Source: Mycolicibacterium duvalii | GTDB taxonomy: Bacteria > Actinomycetota > Actinomycetes > Mycobacteriales > Mycobacteriaceae | DNA: 64,000 nucleotides | Assembly: GCF_010726645.1 (NCBI RefSeq) | Contig: NZ_AP022563.1 | Coordinates: forward strand, 4,588,001 to 4,652,000 | Direction: 5' to 3' | Notes under the pieces: generated by a model | Seen by the model: the letters and a program-made list of their open reading frames with translations, nothing else | What the model was told of the DNA's origin: nothing | Database searches by the model: none | Position numbers and translations under genes: made by a program | Shown: positions 42,758 through 51,945 of the stretch, piece by piece | How positions within the stretch are numbered: the first letter of the stretch is position 1 | Layout of the letters: every line of letters starts with the position of its first letter

Positions 42758-43951
42758 ATGTCTCACGCCGACCGCCATTTCGACGTTCTCATCCTGGGCG
42801 GCGGCAACGCCGGCATCAGCACCGCGGCCCGGCTGATCCGCAAAGGTGTCGGCGATGTCGCGGTCGTCGAACCCCAGCATGTGCACACCTACCGGCCGCT
42901 GTTGTCCTATGTCGGTGGCGGGCAAGCCGAGTTGCGCACCGCCGAGCGCACGCAGCGCTCGGTGACACCGCCCGAGTGCACGTGGATCCAGGATCGCGCC
43001 ACGGGCGTGGACGCCGGCACGGCGACGGTGCGGTGTGCGTCCGGACGGCGCTACCGCTACACCGACCTGGTCATCGGCACCGGGCTGGTACCCGACGTCG
43101 ACGTCCTGCCCGGCATCGACACCGTCGTCGATGCCCCGGCGGTGACGAGCAACTATCTCGATCGGGCCGACAAGACCTGGCGGCTCGTCACGGCGTTACG
43201 GCCCGGTGGCCGTGCGGTGTTCACGGTTCCGCGACCACCGGTCAGCTGCACCGGCACGACGATCAAGCCGCTGCTGCTGGCCGCTGATCACTGGCGTCGT
43301 ACCGGACGGCTCGCCGGACTGGACCTCACCCTGGTGGTGGACCGACCGCATCTGCTCGGGGTGCCCGACCTCGACAGCAGGCTGTCCGACGCGCTGCAGC
43401 GCGCCGGGGTGCGGGTGCTGTCGGAAACCCGTGTCGAGGCCGTCGACCCCGACCGGCAGACGATCACCGTCGCAGGCGCGACAGCAGAGACACTCGACTT
43501 CGACCTGCTGCACCTCGTGCCGCCGTTCCGGGGCCCGGCGTGGCTGCAGGAGTCGGGGCTGACGGGTTCGGCGCCGCACGGCCTCGTCGACATCGACGCG
43601 ACCACCCTGCGGCATCGCACCCACCCCAACATCTGGGCGGCCGGCGACGGCGCCGCGGTCGACACCGACCCCTCCGGGGGTGCGCTGCGCCGCCAGGTCG
43701 CCACGCTGGCCGACAACCTGCTGGCCGCCCGCCACGGGCAGACACTGACCGGATACGACGGCTACACCGTCGCTCCGGTCACCACCGACGGGCATCATCT
43801 GATCGCCGGGGAGTTCGACCGCGCCGGGGCGCCGGCGTCGTCGCTGCCGTCATTCCTCGACGCCACCAAGCCCCGGCGCTCCGCATGGGTCTTCGATCGC
43901 TACGTCCTACCGCAGCTGTACTGGCACCAGATCCTCAAGGGCCGGCTCTGA
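42758..43951 (+). CDS. SQR-like flavoprotein lacking one redox Cys
   Basis: A 397-residue paralogue of the SQR at 31.3 kb, with the same length, GGGNAGISTAARL start, GTYRPLLSYVGGG-like loop and DKTWRLV region. The first Cys aligns (PVSCTGTTIKP), but the second is replaced: YTVAPVTT stands where the SQR has YGSCPIVT. A persulfide relay through two Cys would thus fail. It may be a different quinone or disulfide oxidoreductase or have lost sulfide activity. The C-terminal membrane-facing segment (YVLPQLYWHQILKG) is kept. No sulfur genes flank it. Confidence 0.85.
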   Translation: MSHADRHFDVLILGGGNAGISTAARLIRKGVGDVAVVEPQHVHTYRPLLSYVGGGQAELRTAERTQRSVTPPECTWIQDRATGVDAGTATVRCASGRRYRYTDLVIGTGLVPDVDVLPGIDTVVDAPAVTSNYLDRADKTWRLVTALRPGGRAVFTVPRPPVSCTGTTIKPLLLAADHWRRTGRLAGLDLTLVVDRPHLLGVPDLDSRLSDALQRAGVRVLSETRVEAVDPDRQTITVAGATAETLDFDLLHLVPPFRGPAWLQESGLTGSAPHGLVDIDATTLRHRTHPNIWAAGDGAAVDTDPSGGALRRQVATLADNLLAARHGQTLTGYDGYTVAPVTTDGHHLIAGEFDRAGAPASSLPSFLDATKPRRSAWVFDRYVLPQLYWHQILKGRL

Positions 43952-43968
43952 CCGGCCGCCGTGCGCGA

Positions 43969-44100
43969 TCAGCTTTCGGAAGGCTTCTCCACCGCATCGT
44001 CGGGCAGCGGCAGACCCTCCGCGCCAGGGGTGGCCGGGGCCAACTCGTCCTCGTCCTTGATGGCGTACTCGGGCGTTACATTGTCGTTCGAAGCTGTCAT
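43969..44100 (-). CDS. Small acidic protein of 43 residues
   Basis: A short gene that fits between two larger ones. Its product starts MTASNDNVTPEYAIKDEDEL and ends AVEKPSES. The amino acids are strongly acidic and there is no Cys. It uses the codon preferences of its neighbours (GC-rich third positions). The start has only a weak GGGACC upstream, so translation is uncertain. No relative is recognised. Confidence 0.55.
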   Translation of the reverse strand: MTASNDNVTPEYAIKDEDELAPATPGAEGLPLPDDAVEKPSES

Positions 44101-44155
44101 GGTCGGTCCCGTACCCGCACGCGGCCGACGGTAACCACGCCTCAGCTGCCCCGGG

Positions 44156-44494
44156 TCAGGGTGCTCGCGCCGGAGATCGCGCGGGCAGCACGCGCAGGCC
44201 GGTCACCGCGGCGATGATCAGTGCCAGAAACAGCACCTTGGCCGTCGACACCGGCTCCTCGCCGGTCGCCATCGCGTAGCCGACCGTCAGGGCCGCCCCC
44301 AGCCCGGTCCAGACCGCGTACGCGGTGCCGATCGGGATCGACCGGGCGGCCCAGCCCAGGCCGGCCATGCTGAGCGCGAGAGCGAGCAGAAAGACGACCG
44401 TGGGCATCGGCCGGGTGAACTGTTCGCTCTGCCCCAGCGCGGTGGCCCAGATCGCTTCCAGTACCGCGCTGATTGTCAGCACGATCCACGGCAT
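44156..44494 (-). CDS. SMR-family exporter subunit B
   Basis: A 112-residue, four-helix small multidrug resistance protein: MPWIVLTISAVLEAIWATAL (with the essential Glu in helix 1), then GTAYAVWTGLGAALTVGYAM. It begins 2 nt after the first SMR stop, so the two are a coupled pair, usually a heterodimer. The upstream guanidine-III-type riboswitch indicates guanidinium export (Gdx-like). Confidence 0.92.
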   Translation of the reverse strand: MPWIVLTISAVLEAIWATALGQSEQFTRPMPTVVFLLALALSMAGLGWAARSIPIGTAYAVWTGLGAALTVGYAMATGEEPVSTAKVLFLALIIAAVTGLRVLPARSPARAP

Positions 44495-44496
44495 CG

Positions 44497-44811
44497 CTAG
44501 CTCACCACCTTGAGGCCGATCACCGAGGCCACCAACAGCATTAGCAGCGCGATGCGCGCGGCCGACGCGGCCTCCTGGCGGGTCAGCATCGCCCACAGCA
44601 CCGTCATCGACGCGCCGATACCGACCCACACCGCGTAGGCCGTCCCGGTGGGAAGAGAGTCCATGGCCACGGCGAGGCCCACCAGGCTCGCCGGCATCGC
44701 GATGGCGAAGACCACGGTGGGACGCCGGCGCCGGAAGTTCCTCGACGCGCCGAGCGCGACCGCCCACACCGCTTCCAGCAGACCCGCTCCGACGAGGATC
44801 AACCAGGCCAT
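44497..44811 (-). CDS. SMR-family exporter subunit A
   Basis: A 104-residue four-helix SMR protein with the Glu in GLLEAVWAVAL and GTAYAVWVGIGASMTVLWAM. A strong GGGAGGT lies before the ATG, in or next to the 3' side of the riboswitch, so ligand binding can control ribosome access. First gene of the pair. Confidence 0.92.
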   Translation of the reverse strand: MAWLILVGAGLLEAVWAVALGASRNFRRRRPTVVFAIAMPASLVGLAVAMDSLPTGTAYAVWVGIGASMTVLWAMLTRQEAASAARIALLMLLVASVIGLKVVS

Positions 44812-44829
44812 GACAACACCACCTCCCGA

Positions 44830-44872
44830 AAAGGCAGTCTTGGCTTGGGCGGGTACTGCTCCCTCGTCCGCA
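44830..44872 (-). ncRNA. Guanidine-III (ykkC-III) riboswitch-like element
   Basis: On the minus strand the RNA reads GGACGAGG, then GAGCAG, then UACCCG, then a loop and CAAGAC followed by UGCC. This is the order of conserved elements in guanidine-III riboswitches (GGACGAGG, stem, UACCCG, CAAGAC, stem). GCAG and CUGC form the closing helix. The Shine-Dalgarno of the SMR gene follows immediately, so a translational switch is likely. Recognised by pattern; no covariance search was run. Confidence 0.85.
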
Positions 44873-44922
44873 CGTCCCCGGGTCAGGGGCGCTGCCGCCA
44901 GGCTACCGATGACGCAGAGCGC

Positions 44923-46392
44923 TCAGACCGGAGCCGTCCGGTCGGCCCACGGCCTCGCCTCCTCCAGCTGGGCGGCCAGCTGGATCAGCAGCGACTCCCC
45001 GGCCAGCGGGGCGACGAACTGCACCCCGAGCGGCAGCCTGTCGGCGGTCCAGTGCAGCGGGACCGAAATCGCCGGCCGGCCCGTCAGATTCGCCAATTGC
45101 GTGTAGGGCACCCAGTTCAGGTTCTTGTCGACGATGTCGTCGACGATCGCGGTGAAGCGAAGCAGCGGGGCGGTGCGCGTCCTGATCAGCAACTCGGAGG
45201 CGCGCTGCAGCAGCACCGGCAGGTCGAACTCGCCGATCTTGGGTGGGGGAGTGGCCAGCGTCGGCGTCAGCAACAGATCGTGGGACTCGAAGAACTCGGT
45301 CAGCCGGCGCGTGTGGGCGTGGCGCCGCTCCACGGCGTCGACGTAGTCGACGCTGCTGGTGGCCCGGCCCAGCGAGGCCAGCAGCAGGGTGTCGCGTTCG
45401 AAGCCTTCGTCACCGGCCCCGGTCAGCCGTTTGGCCTCGGCGACCTCCCACGCGGCGTGAACGAACCAGGTGCACAGGAAATCCCGGGCCAGCGCCGCGT
45501 CGTCGAACGGCGCGGCGGCCAGCTCCTCGACCTCGTGGCCCAGCTCGGTCAGCGCGGCCACGGTCGCCTCCACGGCGGCCCGCGCCTCGGGATGCGGTTG
45601 GGGATTGATCGCCGACGGTACCCGCACGCCGATGCGCAACCGCCCCGGAGGCGCGCCGACGCAGTCGGCGAAGGACGACGTCGGCATCGCGGGCGCGTAC
45701 GGTCCCCACGGCTCGCCGCCGCCGATCACGTCGAGCATCGCCGCGGTGTCGCGGACGGTGCGGGAGACCACACCCTGGACGGCGGCGCCGTGCATCGACT
45801 CTCCGACGGCCGGTCCCGACGGAGTCAGCCCGCGTCCCGGCTTGAGGCCGACCAGACCGCAACAGGCGGCGGGAATCCGGATCGAACCGCCGCCGTCGTT
45901 GGCGCCGGCGCACGGCACGATGCCGGCCGCCACCGCGGCGGCCGACCCGCCCGACGAGCCGCCCGGAGAGCGGGAGAGGTCCCACGGATTGCGGGCCGGA
46001 CCCCACAGGTCGGGCTCGGTGATGCCCTTGGCGCCGAATTCGGGGGTGTTGGTCTTGCCGAAGATCACCAGTCCGGCGTCGAGCCAGCGCGACACCACGG
46101 TGGCGTGTTCGGCGGCCGGGGCCGACGCCAGCGCCCGCGACCCCGCCGAGGTGGGCAGACCGGCATAGTCCTGCGCGAGATCCTTGATCAGGAACGGCAC
46201 CCCGGTGAACTGCCCGTCGCGCCGCGGCTGGGACGCCGTGGGGACATCGCGGACGATGGCGTTCAGGCGTGGGTTGACCGCGGCCGCCCGCTGCCGGGCG
46301 AGGTCCAGCAGTTCGTCGGCGGTCACCTGCTTGTCGGCGACCAGCTCGGCCAGACCGGTCGCGTCGTAGGTGCGGTATTCGTCGAAGTCCAC
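44923..46392 (-). CDS. Amidase (amidase-signature family)
   Basis: A 489-residue enzyme. The catalytic Ser-cisSer-Lys is seen in FLIKDLAQ (Lys) and SPGGSSGGSAAAVAAG (Ser cluster), with the second Ser in GGGSIRIPAACCGLVGLKP. GTG at 46392 is chosen as the first start that gives a normal length. Such amidases hydrolyse aliphatic or aryl amides, or nylon-type oligomers. Substrate unknown. Confidence 0.92.
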   Translation of the reverse strand: MDFDEYRTYDATGLAELVADKQVTADELLDLARQRAAAVNPRLNAIVRDVPTASQPRRDGQFTGVPFLIKDLAQDYAGLPTSAGSRALASAPAAEHATVVSRWLDAGLVIFGKTNTPEFGAKGITEPDLWGPARNPWDLSRSPGGSSGGSAAAVAAGIVPCAGANDGGGSIRIPAACCGLVGLKPGRGLTPSGPAVGESMHGAAVQGVVSRTVRDTAAMLDVIGGGEPWGPYAPAMPTSSFADCVGAPPGRLRIGVRVPSAINPQPHPEARAAVEATVAALTELGHEVEELAAAPFDDAALARDFLCTWFVHAAWEVAEAKRLTGAGDEGFERDTLLLASLGRATSSVDYVDAVERRHAHTRRLTEFFESHDLLLTPTLATPPPKIGEFDLPVLLQRASELLIRTRTAPLLRFTAIVDDIVDKNLNWVPYTQLANLTGRPAISVPLHWTADRLPLGVQFVAPLAGESLLIQLAAQLEEARPWADRTAPV

Positions 46393-46420
46393 GGTTCGAC
46401 CGTACGGAACCGGCGACGCG

Positions 46421-47617
46421 TTACGTCGTGACGCGCGCGTCGTTGGTGCGCACCGGAGGCAGCACCGCGGGCAGGACGAGGCGGCGGCGCAGCCGCGGAC
46501 TGGCCATCCGGAAGAGACGACCCAGGGCGGCGACATGGCCGCGGAGATCGTCGCGGCCGGTCAGGTAAGCCCAGCGGTGCGAGTCCGGCAGGGTGAAGAA
46601 CTGCTCGAAGAAGTCGGGGATCTCCTCCGGCGGCATCCGCAGCAGCGCCTCCAGCCCGATCCGCCGGAAGCGGTGCACCACCTGTGCCGCTGGCGGCCAC
46701 AGCACCGCCTGTGCCGCCGCCAGCGCCTGGTCCGGACCCTGCGGCAGCCGGTCGGCCAGTGCGCCGGCGACCCGCGGGGCCAGCGTGAGCGAAGCGGCCA
46801 CACTGAACCCGGTGGCCGGGTGCATCAGCGGCGCGGCCGCGCCGAACCCGAGCACCCCGGGCCCGCGGTGGCGGGGATGGTCGACGCGGAACGAGACCTT
46901 CTCGCTGCGTGCGTCTTTCGGCGCCGCGATGCCGTGCCGTGCCAAGCGGGCGTGCAACCGCCGCCGCAACGTCGACAGCGGCAGCCCGGGCCGCCGCGCC
47001 AGGGAGGTTTCCTCGACCAGCACCTGATCCCCGCCCAACGGGACGGCGTAGAGGAAGGTCGGCCACCCGGTTTCGCCGTGATCGGCGCGCCAGTCCATGA
47101 ACAGCGCGTCTCCCGGGCGCGTCCACGGCGCGGCCGCGGCGCTGTCGAGGATCAGCCCGTAGGCGGTCTGCTCGGCCGGTCTGCCCCGGGACGCGGTGCG
47201 ATCCAACGGGCGCCACCGTCCGCCGGCGTCCACGACGACCCGGGCGCGCAGAGTCGTCCCGTCGGCCAGGGCGACCACGCCGGGCTGCGGTGACCCGACG
47301 GCGCGACCGGTGTACCGGCGCACCCCGGCGAGCCGGTCGGTCAGGTGCGCCTGCAGCGCGGGTACGTCGAGCACGGCGTACTCCCAGCCGAGGTGGTGTT
47401 CGGTCCGCGCGATCACCCGGCCGGCGGCACGGGCAGCGATCACCGAGGCCGGCAGGTCGGCGGGCAGTTCGCGGCTCCACGTGCCGTAGGTCGCCGTCCA
47501 CGGCCGTTCCGGGGCCGGATCGAGCAGCCCGGTGACCAGACCCCGCCGCGCGCACGCCCCTGCCAACGCCAGCCCCGCGGGCCCGGCCCCGACCACCACC
47601 ACGTCCATGCCTCTCAT
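46421..47617 (-). CDS. Lycopene cyclase-family flavoprotein
   Basis: A 398-residue protein with Rossmann motif VVVGAGPAGLALAGAC, the TYGTWSRELP loop and FLYAVPLGGDQVLVEETSLARRP, all of the CrtY/CrtL beta-cyclase pattern. Later HPATGFSVAASL and the C-terminal FFTLPDSHRWAYLTGR are also typical. It should convert lycopene to carotene if carotenoid genes exist elsewhere. No carotenoid biosynthesis genes are beside it. The starts at 47617 and 47608 are both possible. Confidence 0.85.
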   Translation of the reverse strand: MRGMDVVVVGAGPAGLALAGACARRGLVTGLLDPAPERPWTATYGTWSRELPADLPASVIAARAAGRVIARTEHHLGWEYAVLDVPALQAHLTDRLAGVRRYTGRAVGSPQPGVVALADGTTLRARVVVDAGGRWRPLDRTASRGRPAEQTAYGLILDSAAAAPWTRPGDALFMDWRADHGETGWPTFLYAVPLGGDQVLVEETSLARRPGLPLSTLRRRLHARLARHGIAAPKDARSEKVSFRVDHPRHRGPGVLGFGAAAPLMHPATGFSVAASLTLAPRVAGALADRLPQGPDQALAAAQAVLWPPAAQVVHRFRRIGLEALLRMPPEEIPDFFEQFFTLPDSHRWAYLTGRDDLRGHVAALGRLFRMASPRLRRRLVLPAVLPPVRTNDARVTT

Positions 47618-47634
47618 CGTGCCCGCCGCTTGAC

Positions 47635-49104
47635 CTAGTCGGGGTAGAGGCCCAGCGCATGGGCGGCCGCGGTGGCCACGTCGCCGCTGAGCTTCACGAT
47701 CGGCGGACCTCCCGGTTGATGGATCACGTTCGCCAGGACGATCACGTAGGTCTCCGACCCGGGATCGACCCACAGCGTGACACCGGTGAAGCCGGCATGG
47801 CCGAAGCTGCCGACCGGAAAGCGCGTGCCGCGCGGTCGGGAATGTGCGGTGTCGATGTCCCAGCCGAGGCCGCGCAGGTTCGTCTCGCCCGGCTGTTGCG
47901 GCGTCGTCATCAACTGCGCGGTGGAGCGGGTCAGCGGAAAGGTGCTCGGCCGGCCGGCAAGGCGGTCGAGCAGCGCCTGGGCGAAGCGTCCGAGGTCACC
48001 GGCCGTGGAGAACACCCCGGCGCTTCCGGTCACCCCGCCCATCCGGCGCGCGGTCGGATCGTGCACGGTCCCGCGCAGCAGGAACCCGAAGTCGGGGTTG
48101 AGGCCCGGGGTGTCGCCGTCTCGTGCCGTCGGAGCGACACGCGGGAGCAGCCCGGTGCTCCACGTCCCGGCCGGGCAGCCGGCGAGCCAGGGGAGGTGGT
48201 CTCCGAGGGTCACCGCCGTCCCCCGGACCCGATGGGGTCCACAGACTTTCGTCACCGGCAGGTAGTGGGTGTCGGTCATGCCGAGTGGCGCGAAGACGTG
48301 GTCGGTGACGTAGACGTCCAACGGCTCGCCGGTGAGCTTCTCGACGATCGCGCCCACGAGGATGAAGTTGATGTCGGAGTAATGGAAATCGCCCGGCTCG
48401 AACACCACCCACGCGGCCATGGCCCGTTGGAGGCCTTCGGCTTTGGCCGGCCGGTCCAGCCCCCACGGGCCGTCCAGGCTCAGATCACCGGCCAGGCCCG
48501 AGGTGTGGGTGAGCAGCATCCGGACCGTCACCCGAGCGCGCCGCGGGTCGGCCGCCGGGTTGAAACCGGGGAGATACGTCTGCACCGGATCGTCGAGCCG
48601 GACCAGGCCCTGCTCGTAGAGCTGCAGAAAGGCGGTCGCGGTCGCGACGCCCTTGGTGAGCGACGCCAGATCGAAGAGCGTGTCCTCGGTCATCGGTTCT
48701 GCGGGCCCGGGCGAACCGTCCAGCCCGGGCTGACCGGGCAGTTTGCGCGCGCCGAACGCTTCCCGGAACACGACCGCGCCGGAGTGCCCGATCTGGACGA
48801 CCGCGCCGGGTAGCCGGTGAGCGGCGATGGCCTCGCGCAGCAGCTGGAAAACCGCCGTGAAATCCGCCCCGGGGATCGCCTGTACGGGCGGCGGGGCGGC
48901 CGTCGTCGCGGGCGCTGTGGTGGGGGGCGTCGTCGTGAGTGCTGCCGTCGGTGTGGGCGACGGCACCGGTGCCGGGGGCCGCCCACACGAGGTGCCGACG
49001 GCGATCAGGAGGATGCCTGCGGCGCACCACCGCACGATGGGCGGACGTCGTCTCGCGGGGGACGAGCCGGTGGGTCCGGCGACCGCATCGCGCATGGCTC
49101 CCAT
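47635..49104 (-). CDS. Beta-lactamase-fold serine hydrolase lipoprotein
   Basis: A 489-residue exported protein. The lipobox is GTSC (about 38), followed by a Pro/Thr-rich linker (45-75) and a class C-like catalytic domain. Motif 1 is DLASLTKGVAT (SxxK), motif 2 HYSDINF (YxN-like), and near the end GHAGFTGVTLW (HxG). It is a peptidase or esterase type rather than a true antibiotic-resistance enzyme. Function in cell-wall turnover is plausible. Confidence 0.9.
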   Translation of the reverse strand: MGAMRDAVAGPTGSSPARRRPPIVRWCAAGILLIAVGTSCGRPPAPVPSPTPTAALTTTPPTTAPATTAAPPPVQAIPGADFTAVFQLLREAIAAHRLPGAVVQIGHSGAVVFREAFGARKLPGQPGLDGSPGPAEPMTEDTLFDLASLTKGVATATAFLQLYEQGLVRLDDPVQTYLPGFNPAADPRRARVTVRMLLTHTSGLAGDLSLDGPWGLDRPAKAEGLQRAMAAWVVFEPGDFHYSDINFILVGAIVEKLTGEPLDVYVTDHVFAPLGMTDTHYLPVTKVCGPHRVRGTAVTLGDHLPWLAGCPAGTWSTGLLPRVAPTARDGDTPGLNPDFGFLLRGTVHDPTARRMGGVTGSAGVFSTAGDLGRFAQALLDRLAGRPSTFPLTRSTAQLMTTPQQPGETNLRGLGWDIDTAHSRPRGTRFPVGSFGHAGFTGVTLWVDPGSETYVIVLANVIHQPGGPPIVKLSGDVATAAAHALGLYPD

Positions 49105-49158
49105 CGTGCCCTTGCGGCGGAGCGCGGCAGGGGAGAACCGGCGCGGGTGACGCGAAGC

Positions 49159-49626
49159 TCAGTGGCGGACCGGGGTGCGCGGTCGGGCGCAGCTGACCGG
49201 GGCGGGGGCCACCGCCGCCACCGTGCTCTGGCGGCGCGCGTCCTCACGGCTGATCCGGCGGTTGAGCACCCGCTCGTCGCGTTTGGTCAGAGACCGGCTG
49301 CGCTCGATGAGCAGGTCTAGCTGCTGCCAGCTCAGCCCGTCGAGGTCGCCGTCCTCGTCATGCGTGGCGAGGACCACGCAGCCGTGCAGCAGCGGGACGT
49401 TCTTGGCGGTGAAACCGGTGGTCGCGAGCAGGAGTTCGGTGGCGCGGCGGTTCACGCGGCGCTGGCACCGGTGGGTAGTGGGGCTGAACCAGAAGTCGAA
49501 CTGGTGATCGCTGCTGGTCAGCGACTGCAACGCCTGGTCGGAGACCAGCGCGTCGATGTCGGCCTTACTGTAGGCCCGGGTCTCATAAACGGCGCCGTTG
49601 GTGCTGAAGTAAAGGATTGTGTTCAT
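49159..49626 (-). CDS. Conserved hypothetical protein
   Basis: A 155-residue protein starting MNTILYFSTNGAVYETRAYSKADIDALV. The N-terminal half resembles a small alpha/beta domain; the C-terminal half is basic with Arg-rich helices (LIERSRSLTKRDERVLNRRISREDARR). There are no signal or membrane segments. An alternative longer frame at 49692 adds a segment rich in charged residues. No family is recognised. Confidence 0.7.
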   Translation of the reverse strand: MNTILYFSTNGAVYETRAYSKADIDALVSDQALQSLTSSDHQFDFWFSPTTHRCQRRVNRRATELLLATTGFTAKNVPLLHGCVVLATHDEDGDLDGLSWQQLDLLIERSRSLTKRDERVLNRRISREDARRQSTVAAVAPAPVSCARPRTPVRH

Positions 49627-49842
49627 CGTGGTGATCCATTCGACTCTTTTCTCGGTGTGAAGCCGGTCGGACGTTTCCCGGCCCTGTGACAAAAGTTACC
49701 CATGTGGCAAATGGGACAAACCTTCGTAACGAATGCACTACGACGGGTTTGGTGCTCGCCGGGCTCGAGAGCCTCGGCGGTCGGTTCCGGCATAGGGGGA
49801 CAATCCCGCCCTGATTGCACACTCGGCGGACGGCCGGGCGGA

Positions 49843-50913
49843 CTATGCCGCGCCGGCGTGCTGCACCCGGTTCCCGCCTTCGCGCTTGGCCCGATACATG
49901 GCGGCGTCCGCGGCGCGCACCAGACGGTGGAACATCGCCTCGGCCTGGTCGGCGCCGACATCATGCAACGCCGTCGTCGCGGTCCCGACGCTGGCGGTCA
50001 CGGTGTAGGACACCGATTCCACAGCGCTGCACAGGCATTGGGCCCAGTCGGTGGGCACCGGAGATTCCACGATGTCGGCGACCAGGAACTCCTCACCGCC
50101 CATCCGGCAGAGCAGGGCGGTGCCGGGACAGGCCTTCGTCAGCGCCCGGGCGACCTGCACCAAGGCCTCGTCCCCGCTGGCGTGGCCGTAGATGTCGTTG
50201 ATCGACTTGAACCGGTCGAGATCCAGCAGCGCCAGGGCGAGGTACGCATCGCCGCGACGGGCGACCAGCCGGCCGACGACCAAGTCGGTGAACGGCCGCC
50301 GGTTCAGCAGCCCGGTGAGCGGATCGCGGTCGGTGCGCAACAGGTCGGCGCCCAGCGTCCGGACCACCACCTGAATCGCGAACGGCACCCCGATGTTGAG
50401 CTCGAGCACCAGGAAGTATCCGGTGACCGCGATCATCGGCGCGCCGGCCTCGGCGACCCGGTAGGCCTGCCAGGCCCCGACGCTCACGGCCAGCAGGAAG
50501 TTCAACAGCATGTACCGGGCGGTGTGGAAGAACGCGATGTACCCGCCGGAGACCGCGAGGGCGGTGCAGAACATCAGCCCGATCAGTGGTTCGGACTGTG
50601 ACAGGCAGCCGCCGGCGATCGTGAGACTGCCCACCGCGGCGAACAGGATCGACTCCCAGCGATTGGGCCAGCGCGTGGACCACAACACCGCCAGCGTCAG
50701 CCCGGCGACCGCGGCGCACACGGCCAGCGCCATGGTGATCCGGTCGTCGACCGCCCCCGGGCCCCACACCGCGTTCAAGGGCACCAGCGCCAGCGACGCG
50801 GCGACCAGCACCATCATCCGGCGCGTCGGGCGGGCCAAACCGCGAGCCTGCAGGTAGCCACTGAGCCAGTCGAAGTGGTCGGGCTGGTGCCACCACCGGG
50901 CTAACCAATGCAT
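49843..50913 (-). CDS. Membrane diguanylate cyclase (GGDEF)
   Basis: A 356-residue protein. Six hydrophobic helices (about 33-175) precede a GGDEF domain with DPLTGLLNRRPF at its start and the active motif MGGEEFL intact. It should make cyclic di-GMP in response to an unknown membrane signal. No EAL domain is fused. Start ATG 50913 is preferred to the upstream frame because the sequence there is weak. Divergent from the acyltransferase by about 190 nt. Confidence 0.92.
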   Translation of the reverse strand: MHWLARWWHQPDHFDWLSGYLQARGLARPTRRMMVLVAASLALVPLNAVWGPGAVDDRITMALAVCAAVAGLTLAVLWSTRWPNRWESILFAAVGSLTIAGGCLSQSEPLIGLMFCTALAVSGGYIAFFHTARYMLLNFLLAVSVGAWQAYRVAEAGAPMIAVTGYFLVLELNIGVPFAIQVVVRTLGADLLRTDRDPLTGLLNRRPFTDLVVGRLVARRGDAYLALALLDLDRFKSINDIYGHASGDEALVQVARALTKACPGTALLCRMGGEEFLVADIVESPVPTDWAQCLCSAVESVSYTVTASVGTATTALHDVGADQAEAMFHRLVRAADAAMYRAKREGGNRVQHAGAA

Positions 50914-51099
50914 TCGCCGCTTCCCCCAAGAGACGTTGCGCGCGCGGGCGTGAGGCTCGTACGCGTGTTTGCTCACGGTACAGGCGGTGCCGTCGGAGCC
51001 GGCAGAAAACGGTCGACCGGGGTGCCGTCGGTTCCCCGCGTCGCGGCGGCTCGGCACGGCCAGGTTTGCCCGAAGCGAGCGTGGTCAATATTTCCACCC

Positions 51100-51945
51100 A
51101 TGGCGGGGTTTGAAGACGCACTCGGATGGGTCAAGGAGCAGGTCGCCGCGCGCGTGCCCAAGGCCGACCTGGACCAGCGCGACGCCGACTACATCCGTGA
51201 GCAATTGCCCGGCCTGTGGCTGCTGGCCTCGCTGTACTTCCGCGCTGACGTGCGCGGCCTCGATCGCATTCCGTCCGAGGGGCCGGTGCTGATGGTCGGC
51301 AACCACAGCGGCGGCAACGTCCCGCCCGACACGTTCGTGTTCACGCTGGCGTTCTGCTCCTACTTCGGTGTCGAGCGCCCGTTCTACCAACTCGCCCACA
51401 ACCTCGTCGTGTCCGCGCCGCCGCTGGCGTCGCTGCGCAAGTTCGGCACCGTCGCCGCCAACCCCGACAACGCCCGACTCGCGCTGGAGTCCGGCGCCGC
51501 GCTGTTGGTCTACCCCGGCGGCGACTACGAGGTGTTCCGCCCGTTCTGGGAGCGCAACAAGGTCGACTTCGGTGGGCGCATGGGCTACGTGCGGTTGGCG
51601 CGAGAGGCCGGCGTGCCGATCGTTCCGATTGCCGCCGTCGGCGGACAGGAGAGCGTCTTCTTCCTCAGTCGAGGACAGTGGCTGGCCCGACTCCTCGGCG
51701 TGGACAGACTCTTCCGGCTCAAGAGCGTGCCGATCGCGCTGGCTCCGCCGTGGGGGCTGGTGGTCAGTGATCTCTACGGCCACATCCCGCTGCCGTCGAA
51801 GATCGTCGTCGAGGCTCAGGACCCGATCGCGGCCGACGAGATCGAAGCCGCCGACGACGAGGTCGTCCACGAGAAGGTCGAGGGTGTCCTGCAGGCCGCC
51901 GTCGATCGACTCTCCGCCGAACGTCGTTTCCCGGTGCTCGGATGA
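51100..51945 (+). CDS. Lysophospholipid acyltransferase-family protein
   Basis: A 281-residue PlsC-like protein. The block VLMVGNHSGGNVPPDTF holds the catalytic His, and LLVYPGGDYEVFRP and VPIVPIAAVGGQES are the substrate motifs. Mycobacteria have several such proteins, used in phospholipid or triacylglycerol synthesis. A 4-nt overlap (ATGA) couples it with the SRPBCC gene. Starts before ATG 51100 fall in an unlikely frame. Confidence 0.9.
   Translation: MAGFEDALGWVKEQVAARVPKADLDQRDADYIREQLPGLWLLASLYFRADVRGLDRIPSEGPVLMVGNHSGGNVPPDTFVFTLAFCSYFGVERPFYQLAHNLVVSAPPLASLRKFGTVAANPDNARLALESGAALLVYPGGDYEVFRPFWERNKVDFGGRMGYVRLAREAGVPIVPIAAVGGQESVFFLSRGQWLARLLGVDRLFRLKSVPIALAPPWGLVVSDLYGHIPLPSKIVVEAQDPIAADEIEAADDEVVHEKVEGVLQAAVDRLSAERRFPVLG

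Noticed and set aside
44845..46431. A 528-codon open frame antisense to the amidase
   Set aside because: No recognisable domain, extreme composition, and the amidase signature is intact on the opposite strand.
49690..49842. Possible riboswitch or small RNA in the gap before the hypothetical gene
   Set aside because: No conserved motif or strong hairpin could be matched to a known class.
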